A stretch of DNA of 64,000 nucleotides from Tridacna crocea (taxonomy: Eukaryota > Mollusca > Bivalvia > Cardiida > Cardiidae): NCBI GenBank assembly GCA_943736015.1, contig OX031065.1, positions 38,640,427-38,704,426 of the forward strand. Direction: 5' to 3'. Shown in pieces: positions 10,738 through 21,757 of the stretch (position 1 is the stretch's first letter; each line of letters opens with the position of its first letter). The position numbers and the translations under genes were made by a program. The notes below the pieces were generated by a model. That model did no database searches and had not been told where the DNA came from. It worked only from the letters and a program-made list of their open reading frames with translations.

Positions 10738-12444
10738 CAGGGTTCGAAATTCCCACATATTTACTCGCAAAATGCAAGTCAGAATTGGAAAATGCGAGTT
10801 GAAATTTAAAGCACTTGCTAAAAAATGCGAGTGCAAATTAGTGAAGAACAGTAACCAAAATGTACTAAATTTCATTTCGCATAGAAATGAGCTAATTCTG
10901 TTCGTTCTGGATAAACATCAGTCACATAGCCCTGAAAATACCCTCCGACAGATTTTGATAATTTAAATGAAGCCATTGAAGCGTCCGAGTTGTCGTCGCT
11001 ATCTGAGTTCCGTGAGCCAAGTTAGTTCGTCTGCACTCACGGCAGATACTGAGGTTTTCCGTTTTTATAAAGAAAAAGGTAGGGGAATTCAATCTCTGAT
11101 TACCAAACAAAGATATTTGTCAATCTTTCAAGAAAAGGTAAGATAAGGTGCGCAAACACCACTGAGAAGAAAGTCGGATGTGATGGACTCGCTAAACCAA
11201 TTACCGTGTTTTGGTGCGTATAACACGCACATTTTTTCAGCTCTGAATAATTTCAAACTGGAGACTGCGTGTTATACACTACAACAGGCAAAACCATATT
11301 TTTTTCCTCCTTGAAAGTCGGTCGCATACCTGTTCAAAGTGGGTGGGAGCGGGGCGTAGGTACAAAACGGCAAAGTTCTCTCGCCACAGCCTTAACTTTC
11401 GTCATCATCCCATTTCAACTTTTACCGATTTAAATAAAAAACATTAAGTTTTGATTTTGTTAAAATGTACTTGTACATTCTTAATTTGTGGATTAGGATT
11501 CGTAATTTCCCGATTCTATCAGCCATTTTGGCAATGACGAACGTACCACGGAATGATAAATATTGATTTACTGTTATCGTCTGATTCGTCTCATATTTTT
11601 TTATTCTTTGTTAATAGCTAAAACTGAACAATTTTTAAAGAGTAAAATAATGATTCAGAAAGAAATGAATGATTTAAAAATATATATTTATCGCTACTTT
11701 TTACAAAAACCGTGATTTACATCATATAGATCTATGTTTATTTCACACCTGTCACATTTGTCGATGGAGGTGAGAAAATAGGAGATTGACTACGATATGG
11801 TCGTCAGTTCAATGTGTGAATTTGCAACATGTCATAAGCTGGCATAATTTTATAGACCCCCGAGTACACATCGAATCATTACCATTTCCACTTTGATTAA
11901 AAATGGTTATTTCCCTTTGATTAAGTATCACCATTTACAATTTTTCAAAATAGTGTCGTAAGCTTCAGAAATTACGATACTTTGGTCAATTTTTGATGCG
12001 TGTTGTACATCCGAACAACCTTTTTTCCTCGGATCTGATGCTGAAAAAGGCCTGCGTGTTATACATGCCTGCGTGGTATACACAACGTTTTACGGTACTG
12101 GACACACAGATATTCGGATGTGATACGTCCGTAATCCATTTATAAAATCGTTCACCATTGTAAGTTTTATAGAAATTTTAACTTGGTTTGAGATCAGAAA
12201 TTCAACTGGAATTTAATTGATGGTTCAATGAGGTTTTTAATAATTTGTTTGGTTGTTGTCTCTACCCGACAGGTTACGTAATAGAATAGAACTGAACAGT
12301 TTGTACCGGCCATTGGTTCTTTAGCATTGGTAGACAAGCTGCGCTTAAAAAAAAAAATGCGAGTCTAATTGTAATTTTGCAAGTGGAAATAAAAGCTACT
12401 TGCTAAAATTTGCAAGTGGATAAAAAAATGAAATTCGAACCCTG
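10738..12444. mobile_element. hAT-like non-autonomous element, TSD ATCAAA
   Basis: It inserted into the unit text AAATATCAAAGCTCTG. ATCAAA stands on both sides, and the ends CAGGGTTCGAAATTC and (reverse) CAGGGTTCGAATTTC match at 14 of 15 positions. Subterminal motifs ACTTGCTAAAAAATGCGAG and TTGCAAGTGG repeat near both ends. The 1707 bp element has no transposase and hosts a TA-flanked MITE at 11202-12097. Because the empty site is known from sister units, the 6-bp duplication is firm. Confidence 0.8.
11202..12097. mobile_element. TA-flanked MITE nested in the hAT-like element
   Basis: The left end is TACCGTGTTTTGGTGCGTAT with AACACGCA; the right end reversed is TACCGTAAAACGTTGTGTAT with ACCACGCA. 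The TA at each side and the ACCGTRTTTT-type ends resemble pogo/Tc1-mariner non-autonomous elements. GCGTGTTATACA motifs recur just inside both ends. Length about 896 bp, no frame. Confidence 0.65.
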
Positions 12445-13074
12445 ATCAAAGCTCTGCCCCTTCTAGTTTCATAGAGGACGAATTTTAAAGTTTTTCTTCT
12501 TTATTCCTATTTTTCAAACTTGAGACCCCCGGGATGGGGCCAGTTTTGACCCCAGGGGCATCATACGAACATTCGTGATAGAGGTCCACTAGGAGATGCT
12601 ACATACCAAATATCAAAGCTCTGCACCTTCTACTTTCAGAGAAGAAGATTTTTAAAGTTTTCTTTCTTTGTTCCTATGTTTCAAACTTGTGACCTCTACG
12701 AGGTGGGGCCAGTTTTGACCCCAAGGGCATCATACGAACAACCTTGGTAGATCCACTAGGAGATGCTACATACCAAATATCAAAGCTCTACATCTTCTAT
12801 TTTCAGAGAAGAAGATTTTTAAAGTTTTCCTTCTTTGTTCCTATGTTTCAAACTTGTGACCCCCATGGGGCAGGGCCAGTTTTGACCCCACGGGCATCAT
12901 ACGAACAATCTTGGTAGACGTCCACTAGGAGATGCTACATACCAAATATCAAAGCTCTGCACCTTCTACTTTCAGAGAAGAACATTTTTAAAATTTTCCT
13001 TCTTTGTTCCTATGTTTCAAACTTGTGACTCCCCCAGGGCGGGGCCAGTTTCGACCCTAGGGGCATCATATGAA

Positions 13075-13380
13075 CAGTGTTGCCTCTAAGATCTTGGTCA
13101 GCCAGGAATCTTCAAACAGTTTAGTCTTTTTTTGTTTGCTTGGTCCATCATTATTTTGATCTTGTGTCCAATTTTCCATTTCATTGTCACTTTCATTAAT
13201 CACATCAACACTACCATAATTTCCTTCAGAAACCGTAGGTGGTTCCTCGGCACTACAGTCAGTTGCCTTACTGAAGTTAAAATCAAATAATGTCATCTTC
13301 ATTTTATTTTTTTTGAAATTTAGAACTCAACAATCTTGAACACCATCAATGATGCATGAGGTCAAGGTTATCAATCATGA
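13075..13380 (-). pseudogene. Truncated hAT-type element with transposase N-terminus
   Basis: CAGTGTTGCCTCTAAG, a hAT-style end, begins right after GGGCATCATATGAA of an array unit; the array resumes at TTCTTGGTAGACGTCC. On the minus strand an ATG at 13302 opens 78 codons rich in acidic residues and ending in KLFEDSWLTKI. That resembles the linker before the zinc finger of BED/TTF-type hAT transposases (inference from memory of the family). The frame then runs into the element end, so the catalytic part is missing. Confidence 0.45.
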
Positions 13381-14156
13381 TTCTTGGTAGACGTCCACTA
13401 GGAGATGCTACATACCAAATATCAAAGTTCTGCACCTTCTAGTTTCAGAGAAGAAGATTTTTAAAGTTTTCCTTCTTTGTTCCTATGTTTCAAACTTGTG
13501 ACCCCCGGGGTAGGGCCAGTTTTGACCCAAGGGGCATCATATGAACAATCTTGGTAGATGTCCACAAGGAGATGCTACATACCAAATATCAAAGCTCTAC
13601 GCCTTCTAGTTTCTGAGAGGAAGATTTTCAAAGATTTTGCTATTTTTTTCCTTTTGGTTGCCATGGCAACCAGAGTTATGGCTGGAATTCAATCTCTATG
13701 TATTCTTTACCTCAACATAACCAACTTTGGTAGAGCTTCACCCAAGGAACATCCCTGCCAAGTTTCATCAAGATTGGCCCAGTGGTTTGGGAGGAGAAGA
13801 TGTTTAAAGAAATTGTGGACGACGGACATTGGGCGATCACAAAAGCTCACCATGAGCACTTTGTGCTCAGGTGAGCTAAAAAGCAGAGCTCCAAACAGAG
13901 GGAGTAATGTTGATTCAAATAAAGAAAATATTAATTATTCTCCACTAAACCCTTTGTTGTGGGTCTAATCAAGACGATTCTAATGAGTACCTATAACACA
14001 GGGTTTGGAAGAAAAATAATGGATTTAAAAGATCATCACTCCCTCTGAACTGGAGCTCAGATAGTGATATAATACACAACACAAGATATTGTAAAATTAT
14101 ATATCCATAAAATCTTTCCTGTTTAAAAAGTAACTGAATCATGAAGTACCATAATC

Positions 14157-15131
14157 CACAGTGTAGGGCCGGAAGTGTGCATTGTTTGATATTGTATGTC
14201 ACTTGGGAGTCTGTACAGTGGCGAAATGTCACTTGATTCTAGAAAACTGTGTTTCCACGGTAAGTGAAGTTTATATTTTTTTCATTTATTTTTATATTTG
14301 ATTGAATTATTTCCATCCATATGTACTTTTGATATATATTAAACATGCCAGGCACCTGATCGTGCAATACGCAACCTCCTTATAGCAATAAGAATGTCTT
14401 GATCATCTTGATGTGAGAAAATTGAAATGATTTTCGACTACAAAAAATAGCAGAATTTTCGCTTTAGCGCACACCAGAGAGTTCTTTCTATGATTAAAAG
14501 GTCTGCCGATGTGTCTGCTTTCTCTTTTCATCAACAAGTTCCAAGTTGTGACCTTAAAGCGATTAAAATGACGGAATTCCAGCATGTCTACCAACAGAAT
14601 TTTGTACTGTCACTTGCATAAAATATTGTAGATCTCAAGTGACTGTACAACAGCTTATCAAGTGACAGTACAAATTCCCTATGATGACATGCCATTTTAA
14701 ACGAACGATTAGAAGGATTGTAGTTGATTTTGTTACCAACTCTTTACATGTTTTCAAACAAAAGTGAATAAAGAAACTGTCTATACATTTTCCGATCAGC
14801 AAAAAAGCTTTTAAGGATGATTAATCCAACAAAATACCCCATTGTTTTTAGGCAAAATCATCTGTATTTTAGTATGGTTACATGATCAAGGCATCTCCAT
14901 ATCTCCAGCAAAGCTTTTCAGAGCACATGAGTGTTCTTGATACGGTCTATGATTAACCAACAAACAACTGGATATGAAGGTTTTATAACAGCTATTAAAA
15001 TAAATGCAAAATCACCAGCTTGACTAACCGTGTGTTAGCAATTTTCAACGACCAAGTGATATTTCACCGCTGTACAGACTCCCAAGTGACATACAATCTC
15101 AAACACTGTACACTTCCAGTCCTACACCGTG
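14157..15131. mobile_element. Inverted-repeat element with ~85 bp ends
   Basis: CACAGTGTAGGGCCGGAAGT on the left mirrors CACGGTGTAGGACTGGAAGT on the right (reverse). The match continues through ATTGTATGTCACTTGGGAG, TCTGTACAG and AATGTCACTTG. ATAAT flanks both sides, a likely 5-bp target duplication. No transposase frame is seen in the ~800 bp interior. A solitary end of the same family is at 49727-49790. Confidence 0.7.
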
Positions 15132-15313
15132 ATAATTTAGCCTTTCTACAAGCAGAAACTTGACCAGCTTCAAAATCTTTGATCAAAATCAGTCTGTGTT
15201 GACAGACCTGAATCAACACTTAATCTAGATGCATTTTACCCCTTGGTCACCGTTGATTTTCAACAAATTGATAAGCACTGCATTGTCTTTTTTGATGTAT
15301 ATATAAAACTTAC

Positions 15314-15433
15314 TTTTAATTCCTGGAAGAACTCTTCTTTGTCACACTGAGCATCCACACTAAAGTCATCCAGTTTCTTCACAGTGGCTGGTATGTCAGT
15401 CTCACTCACCTTCTCCCTTACATGGTCAGGCAA
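15314..15433 (-). CDS. Probable internal exon, unrecognised gene 1
   Basis: A TTTTTCAG acceptor, 120 bases open in phase 0 (40 codons) and an AAA|GTAAGT donor on the minus strand. The segment begins LPDHVREKVSETD and ends EEFFQELK. It is charged and probably helical, with no transmembrane stretch. It can splice in frame to the exon at 8397-8510, so both are assigned to one gene. Upstream exons should lie at higher coordinates; I could not identify them. Function unknown. Confidence 0.6.
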
Positions 15434-15501
15434 CTGAAAAACATGGATCAAGGAATATGTTCTGGTAAATTGTAGGCCGTTTAGCTGTACTTAAGATTCA
15501 T

Positions 15502-17451
15502 AAAACAAGCCATTGGCCCTGGAACGCTCACCTTAGACTATACTTATGAGTGAAATTCAATTCTTTGAGCAAGTTTGGTAAAGCTTTACCCAAGGAACAT
15601 CCCTGCCAAGTTTCATCAAGATTGGCCCAGTGGGAGAAGAAGATGTTAAAAGAAATTGTTGACGAACGACAGACACCAGACATAGGGCTCTACACCTTCC
15701 AGTTTCAAAGAAGAATTTTAAATTTTCCTTTTTTTGTCCTATATTTGAACTTGTGGTCCCCGGGGCTGGGTCAGTTTTGACCAAAGCAGCATCCTTGGAA
15801 CAAAGTAGGTAGATGTCCATTCAAAAATGCTACATACCAAATATCAAAGCTCTACACCTTCCTGTTTAAGAGAAAAAGAAATTTAAAATTTTCCTTATAT
15901 GTTCCTATGTTCCAACCTGTGACCTCCGGGGCAGGGCCTTTTTTGTTGCCAGGGACATCATAATGGCCAAACTTGGTAGAGGTCTACTAGAAGATTCTGC
16001 ATACCGAATATCAAAGCTCTGCACCTTCAAATTTCAGAGAAGAAGATTGCTAAAGTTTTCCTTCTTTGTTGCTACACTGTATGTTCGAACCTGACCCCCA
16101 CGGGGCAGGGCCAGTTTTGAGCCCAAGGGCATAATATGAGCAAACTTGGTAGAGGTCTACATAGCTCTAGACTATGCCTTCTAGTTTTCGAGAAGAATAA
16201 TTTTAAAATTTTCTTTTTTTGTTCCTATGTTCAAACTTGTGACCCCCGCTGTAGAGCAAGTTTTGACCCCATGGGCATGATTTAAAAAGTCCACTAGGAG
16301 ATGCCACATACAAAATATCAAAGCTCTACGGCATCTAGTTTCAGAGAAGAAGAATTTAAATGTTTTCCTTCTTTGTTCCTATGTTCAAACTAGTGACCCC
16401 CGGGGTGGGGCCAGTTTTGACCCCAGGGGCATCATTTGAATTAACTAGGTAGAGGTCTGCTAGGAGATGCCACATACCAAATATCAAAGCTCTACGTTTT
16501 CTAGTTTCTGAGGAAAGAATTTTAAAGTTTTAAATTTTAAAAATTTCCTTCTTTGTTTCTATGCTCAAATCTGTGACCCCTGGGATGGGGCCAGCTTTGA
16601 CCCCAGGGGCATAATTTGAACAAACTTGGTAGAGATCCGCTAGGAAATACCACATACCAAATATCAAAGCTCTACGCCATCTAGTTTCAGAGGAGAAGAA
16701 TTTCAAAGTTTTCCTTCTTTGTTCCTGAGCTCAAACTTGTGACCCCCGGGTTTGGGCCAGTTTTGACCCCAAGGGCATAATTTGAACAAAATTGGTAAGA
16801 TCCACTAGGAGATGCCACATACCAAATATCAAAGCTCTACGGTTTCAAGTTTCAGAGGAGATGATTTTTAAAGTTTTCCTTCTTTGTTCCTATGCTCAAA
16901 CTTGCTCAAACTTGTGATCCACGGGGCGGGGCCAGTTTTGACCCCAGGTGTATAATTTGAACAAACTTGGTACAGGTCCACTAGGAGATGCCATATACCA
17001 AATATCAAAGCTCTACGCCTTCAAGTTTCAGAGGAGAAGATTTTTAAAGTTTTCCTTCTTTGTTCCTATGCTCAAACTTGTTATCTCCCGGGTTAGGGCC
17101 AGTTTTGACCCTAGGGACATAATTTGAACAAACTTGGTAGAGGTCCATTAGGAGATGCTATACACCAAATATCAAAGCTCTACGCCATGTAGTTCCAGAG
17201 AAGAAGATTTTCGAAGATTTAGACTTTTTCTTTTTCTTTTTGTTGCCATGGCAACCAGAGTTATGGGTGGAATTAAATTCTTTGAACACTTTTGGTAGAG
17301 CTTCACCCAAGAAACATTCCTGCCAAGTTTCATGAAGATTGGCCCAGTGGTTTAGGAGAAGAAGATGTTTAAAGAAATTGTTGACGGACGCCTGACATTG
17401 GGCGATCACAATAGCTCACCTTTAGCACTTTGTGCTAAGATGAGCTAAAAA
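15502..17451 (+). mobile_element. Tandem-core rolling-circle-like element 2
   Basis: The left end is AAAACAAGCCATTGGCCCTG followed by GCTCACCT. About nine units of ~165-170 bp follow, with GAGATGCCACATACCAAAT, ATCAAAGCTCTACG and GGGGCCAGTTTTGACCCC. The tail has TTTGTTGCCATGGCAACCAG. The hairpin at 17413-17446 (AGCTCACCTTTAGCAC / GTGCTAAGATGAGCT) precedes AAAAA. One shorter unit near 16150-16290 marks a deletion. Confidence 0.7.
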
Positions 17452-17860
17452 ATACAGGATACCATTGCTCTGCTATGTTTGGTTGATCTGTGAATGATTA
17501 ATTTTGAAAAAAGGGTCATAATAATAGTTTTGATCGATAACTGTTCTTGCTTTGTGTGTTCCCACTAGCTTTTTCTTTTGAGGGTACACTTTACCCCGTA
17601 GGCTGAAAAACTTGGGGAGGGATAAGATTTCATATTAGAGGGTATGACATTAATGGTTCACAACTGTAGGTCAAGCAATCCATACTGATCATTAGCGGCA
17701 TAAGTGTCTGTTATATAAAAACACTGCTTAAAATCATTAAATAGCTGAAAAGGCAGTCTGAATTGACTCTGATCGCACAATCTCAAACAGACATTTCGTT
17801 GAGTGATGGGTTTTCGCATTTCCTGCATGGATTGAATTTTCATGTCTGTTAATTTCTGGA

Positions 17861-17945
17861 TAGGTTTTTCTGTTCTGGGCTTGTTCGTCCCAAGACCAGT
17901 TCGTACCTGGGCTTATTCGCACGGGCTTGTTTGTCCCACACCACC
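17861..17945 (+). repeat. Left arm of inverted GGGCTTGTTCG repeats
   Basis: Contains GGGCTTGTTCGTCCC, GGGCTTATTCGCAC and GGGCTTGTTTGTCCC at ~25 bp steps. The inverse of this block is at 21282-21378. The hAT element sits between them, so both arms may belong to an older element of about 0.7 kb that the hAT element entered. Confidence 0.55.
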
Positions 17946-18149
17946 TTTTCTATCTTATTGGAATACAATCGCTATGTGCTCTCTAAAATGAATTGTTGTT
18001 TTATGCATGGGAGTACTTTGAGTAAAACTTATTTATGCTTTGATTTTGCCTCTCTCGAAATCATATTTGAAACAGAACCGAAACTTTATTAATGATTCAG
18101 ACTTGAATACAAAATGTCTCTGCCTTTTACCTAGGCTAGCAGCCTTACA

Positions 18150-20970
18150 CAGGGCTCCAGATAAGGCGCGTGATCGCGTGATAACGCATTAAAATATGAT
18201 AAAAACGCATTGAAATTCACCTCAGTGCGTGAAAAGACGCGGAAGAGTTTTAAAAAACGCATTATTACTATTACCGACGAGTGAAATTGCCCGGAATATG
18301 CATAGGCGCCGTACATTACACATACGAGGAATTCGGAATGCTTTTATATTAACTCCACACACCGTAAAATATCGTTTTGTTTACGTTGTGTTCATGGTCT
18401 GATGCACCGCGAAATATGGCAGGCAGAAAACGAAAGATGTGTTCCGATGTTGAAATCGGGTCGATTTTTAAATTTTTTAAGTGCAGCGAGGCCGAAAATA
18501 GTACATCTATAGCTAATAGTATTATCCGAGGTTTGTTGGATTCGGTCATTGAGACGGCGGAGCAAAACGCTAAGAAACATCACGTCAATGTATCGGAGAA
18601 AACCCTAAAGGCATGGCAGGCACAGTTTCCGTGGATGACTATCGATCAAACAGGTTTTGAATTAAGAATGAAATGCAAAGTATGTGTTGAAAAAAAAATG
18701 CCAAGTATATGGTCACAAGAAGGATCAAACAATTTTCAAAAAACGAGTTTGTCTCGACATGCAAGTTCAGTAGAGCACCTTTCTGCTGAGACTTCTTTAC
18801 GCAAACTTCCAGCTTGTTCCTCTACCATGGATTCCAGTTCTGATGAAACAAACTCAAAATGTTTAGAAACTGATGAGTGTAAGCTATTTCGAACAGTATT
18901 CTATGCAGCAAAAGAAGGGTTGGCATCCAATCAAGTCAACAATTTACTAGATCTACAAAGATTGAATGGGGCTGAAATTAAATATAAAAACTTAAGCTGG
19001 AATACTCTGGTTGATATTCAGTCATGCATTAAAACAACTCAACAAAAAGATATAGTTTCAGGTGTTAAAGACTCTGAATTCTTTTCGGTAATGGTGGATG
19101 AAAGCACGGACCTAAAAGTTGAAAAACACCTGTCAGTCTGTCTCAGATTTGTAAGTAATGGTGAACAAGTTACAAAATTTCTGACTAACATTTCTATTGA
19201 AAATGGGAAAGCTCATACCATTGTAGGACATTTAATTTCTACCCTTGAAAGATTTCAATTAAATCCAGTAAAAATGATTTCTTTGGCAACTGACGGGGCT
19301 GCAACTATGATGGGTCACAAAACTGGTGTTGGAGTCCAGATGAAATCCAAGTATTCCCCATATATGGTTCAAACACATTGTATGGCTCACAGGCTTAACC
19401 TTGCAGTTACTGACTCTATTAAAAAGAATAATGATCTCAGGCAGTTCCGAGACAATTTCAACTCTCTTTACTTTTTTGTGAGCGGGTCAAGTTCAAGAGT
19501 ATTAACACTGAAAAAAATGCAGCAGCTGCTTGGAGAACCAGATCTATCAGTTAAAGAACCTTACAGTATAAGATGGATGGGAATGAAAAATGCTGTTGAA
19601 GCTGTGTACTACAGCTACGAGTCTGTGTTGGCCACACTTTCATCTTTTGCGTCAGAGGATAATGCCCAGGCAAAGGGTCTCTTAAAGTACTTCTCTAGAT
19701 ATAAAACTGTCCTATTGGTGGCATGTTTACTTGATGTCCATGAGATCATTGGAATGTTAAGCTTGAGTCTTCAAAGAGAAAATTTCACATTTGGTGAATT
19801 AGAACCTTTAATAGATGGAACTGTTGAAAAGATTCAGGAAATTCAAGGGAGGGATGGTGCTGCACTAACAGAAATGAGACAAAACATCACTATATCTGAA
19901 CAGGAAGAACAGAAAAAAGCAAGTTTAGGTAGTGAAGTGCTGACTCATTACTCTGAACAGGCCGAAACCCAATTTTCAAGGATAAGGGACAGTTTTGTCT
20001 GTAGTTTGCAGAAGAACATTAAGAATAGATTTCCTAAACAAGATGGACACATATTTAGAGACCTGAGCACTTTATTAGAGCCTGATGTTTTTAACTCATC
20101 AGAGGAGCATGAGATAAATGAGGCTTTAGAACATGTTTCAGTATTATATGGTAATGAAAAAACAACTAAAATTGTGCTAGATGATCATACTGAAGAAACT
20201 AGAGTTAGGCCATTATTAGATAAAGAAAAGTTAAGAAAGGAGTGGCCAATGTTAAAAGGTATGTTGAAAGGAGCCTACAGAAAGAAAAAAATTAAAGCTG
20301 TGTGTAAAAGAGTGTTAACTGTTCACAGGGAAGACATGCCTGAAATAGCTAAGTTATGTAAAATTGCCTTGTCTATTGCTGTCACAAGTGTTGTATGTGA
20401 ACGAAGTTTTAGTTATCAGAACAGGATTAAGAATAAATTCAGAGGCTCAATGAAAGAAGAAACACTTGACAATATCATGCAGATCCAGATGTCTGATCAA
20501 GATCTCAGTAATTTTGATCCAAGCAAGGCAATAAGTCATTGGAACAGACAGAAAAAGAGGAGGAAAAGTAGACTGTGCCAAGAATTCAAACCAAGACTCA
20601 AGTAATTGAGAACACAAGGTCTACCCTATGACCCATTTTAATTGTTTTAATACTGGTGAAATTTAATACTAGTTGATCAATACTATGAGCATGGTTGTAG
20701 TTACATTTTTGTTTTGAAATAATGTGACAGTGTCAAAGCAGACATAACTTTGTTTACTATAAATTCCTACTTGATAGCCAAGAAATCAAGCTTAAGAGGC
20801 AATGGAGAATTAAAGGGATATCAAAGTAAGTGTTTGTAGATTTTCAAGTTCTTTTTTTCACCATGTTAGAAAAAGAGAATTGAGCCTTGTGTCTGGAGAG
20901 TGAATCACTCTTTTGTTGCCATAAGTAGGGAGTGAAGACTCTTTTACTGTAGAAATTATCTGGAGCTCTG
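18150..20970 (+). mobile_element. Complete-looking autonomous hAT transposon
   Basis: Ends CAGGGCTCCAGATAA on the left and, reversed, CAGAGCTCCAGATAA on the right: 14 of 15 match. CTTACA abuts both ends (18144-18149 and 20971-20976), giving a 6-bp target duplication instead of the usual 8. The 2821 bp element has one uninterrupted transposase frame and short untranslated flanks. The left flank inside the element is rich in CGCGTGATCGCGTGATAACGC and similar palindromic text. Lack of stops or frameshifts points to recent activity. Confidence 0.85.
18416..20605 (+). CDS. hAT-superfamily transposase, BED/TTF-type finger
   Basis: 729 codons from an ATG in good context (AATATGGCA); the frame is open upstream to about 18377 but without an earlier ATG. 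Expected role: cut-and-paste DNA transposition in the nucleus. Reading from this ATG, a basic start (MAGRKRK) is followed by a zinc finger with C87, C90, H115 and H121. The RNase-H-like core has DESTD (D228), ATDGAATMMG (D293), a C-x2-H at 322/325 and W387. The C-terminal hAT dimerisation block near 645-690 holds CERSFS with the likely catalytic E662, plus NRIKNKFRGSM. All three catalytic acids are visible. The family resembles ZNF862/KIAA1586-like hAT proteins, some of which are domesticated. Terminal repeats and target duplication argue that this one is still a transposon. Confidence 0.9.
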   Translation: MAGRKRKMCSDVEIGSIFKFFKCSEAENSTSIANSIIRGLLDSVIETAEQNAKKHHVNVSEKTLKAWQAQFPWMTIDQTGFELRMKCKVCVEKKMPSIWSQEGSNNFQKTSLSRHASSVEHLSAETSLRKLPACSSTMDSSSDETNSKCLETDECKLFRTVFYAAKEGLASNQVNNLLDLQRLNGAEIKYKNLSWNTLVDIQSCIKTTQQKDIVSGVKDSEFFSVMVDESTDLKVEKHLSVCLRFVSNGEQVTKFLTNISIENGKAHTIVGHLISTLERFQLNPVKMISLATDGAATMMGHKTGVGVQMKSKYSPYMVQTHCMAHRLNLAVTDSIKKNNDLRQFRDNFNSLYFFVSGSSSRVLTLKKMQQLLGEPDLSVKEPYSIRWMGMKNAVEAVYYSYESVLATLSSFASEDNAQAKGLLKYFSRYKTVLLVACLLDVHEIIGMLSLSLQRENFTFGELEPLIDGTVEKIQEIQGRDGAALTEMRQNITISEQEEQKKASLGSEVLTHYSEQAETQFSRIRDSFVCSLQKNIKNRFPKQDGHIFRDLSTLLEPDVFNSSEEHEINEALEHVSVLYGNEKTTKIVLDDHTEETRVRPLLDKEKLRKEWPMLKGMLKGAYRKKKIKAVCKRVLTVHREDMPEIAKLCKIALSIAVTSVVCERSFSYQNRIKNKFRGSMKEETLDNIMQIQMSDQDLSNFDPSKAISHWNRQKKRRKSRLCQEFKPRLK

Positions 20971-21281
20971 CTTACAACACAATATAAATTGAAGATCTAT
21001 TATGTACATGTATCTATTATATGATTAATAATTTAATATCTTTTCTAAATGCCAGGATGGGGATGACTTCATTGACAATTTTCATTTACTTTAGTTTCTT
21101 CTCTGACATATTTTCTTTTACTTTGGTTTCTTCTATAAACATGATGAGGATCTTTTTTGAACAGTTATATAATCTTCCGTTGAGTAAAATGGAAAATGAT
21201 AATGCGCAGTTAAAACCTTTTCAAAATAAAAATCATTTTAGAATCTAATATGAACATCTTTGACTGGCAGATACATAAGTT
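20606..21281. other. hAT 3' flank and unassigned AT-rich sequence
   Basis: 20606-20970 is the 3' untranslated part of the transposon. 20977-21281 is AT-rich with no exon signal. The 75-codon frame here is low-complexity and hydrophobic, and is not supported. Confidence 0.4.
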
Positions 21282-21378
21282 AGGACAAACAAGCCCCCGG
21301 TCAATGAGAAATCAGTTGGGATGAACAAGCCTGGATGAATGAACATGAACGAACAAGCCCTGGAACGAAAAAGCCTGT
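21282..21378 (-). repeat. Right arm of inverted GGGCTTGTTCG repeats
   Basis: GGACAAACAAGCCC, GATGAACAAGCC, GAACGAACAAGCCC and AACGAAAAAGCC: inverse of the block at 17861-17945, including the outermost AGGCTTTTTCGTTCC versus AGGTTTTTCTGTTCT. Repeated motifs near both ends resemble subterminal transposase-binding sites. Confidence 0.55.
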
Positions 21379-21757
21379 TACTAGTTTTTCTGCATGATTT
21401 GACTTATAAATAAGTATGACAGTAACTTAAAAGTCCGTAATTTTGAATAAGATATGCCAATAATGGCCTTTTTGTCCATGAATTTTCTAACTTGAGATCT
21501 CATGTGCAACAAAATTAATATTTGTTATGTGAATTTCAATTCTTTTACAAGATTTATGCAATACTTTGCGCGAGTGGGAACAATGGTTCCTCTTTTGATA
21601 CTTAACAACTTGTCCAAGTTTGAAAATAATATCTTTAGTAAGAACAGAGATAGTCAAAAGCTTAATGTTAGGTCGACTCTTGACATTATTGTTGAGACAA
21701 CTTGCACAACAACACCAGGGCTACAACAATACCTAAAAACAGCTTCGCTAAATATAG

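Larger units (their letters stand above)
8557..13881 (+). mobile_element. Tandem-core rolling-circle-like element 1
   Basis: The left end has the hairpin AGAGGACCATGATGGTCCT. The right end has the hairpin AGCTCACCATGAGCAC / GTGCTCAGGTGAGCT (13843-13877) followed by AAAAA. Between them run ~170 bp tandem units, each with CTTGGTAGAGGTCCACTAG, CCAAATATCAAAGCTCT, TTTTCCTTCTTTGTTCCTA and GGGGCCAGTTTTGACCCC. This matches the known 'pearl'/Helentron-like non-autonomous elements of bivalves: tandem core, 3' hairpin, no inverted ends. Two hAT-like insertions (8980-10679 and 10738-12444) and a third fragment (13075-13380) break the array. Confidence 0.7.

Noticed and set aside
18377-18415. Transposase start at 18377
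   Set aside because: The codon there is TTG; the first ATG in frame is 18416, in better context.
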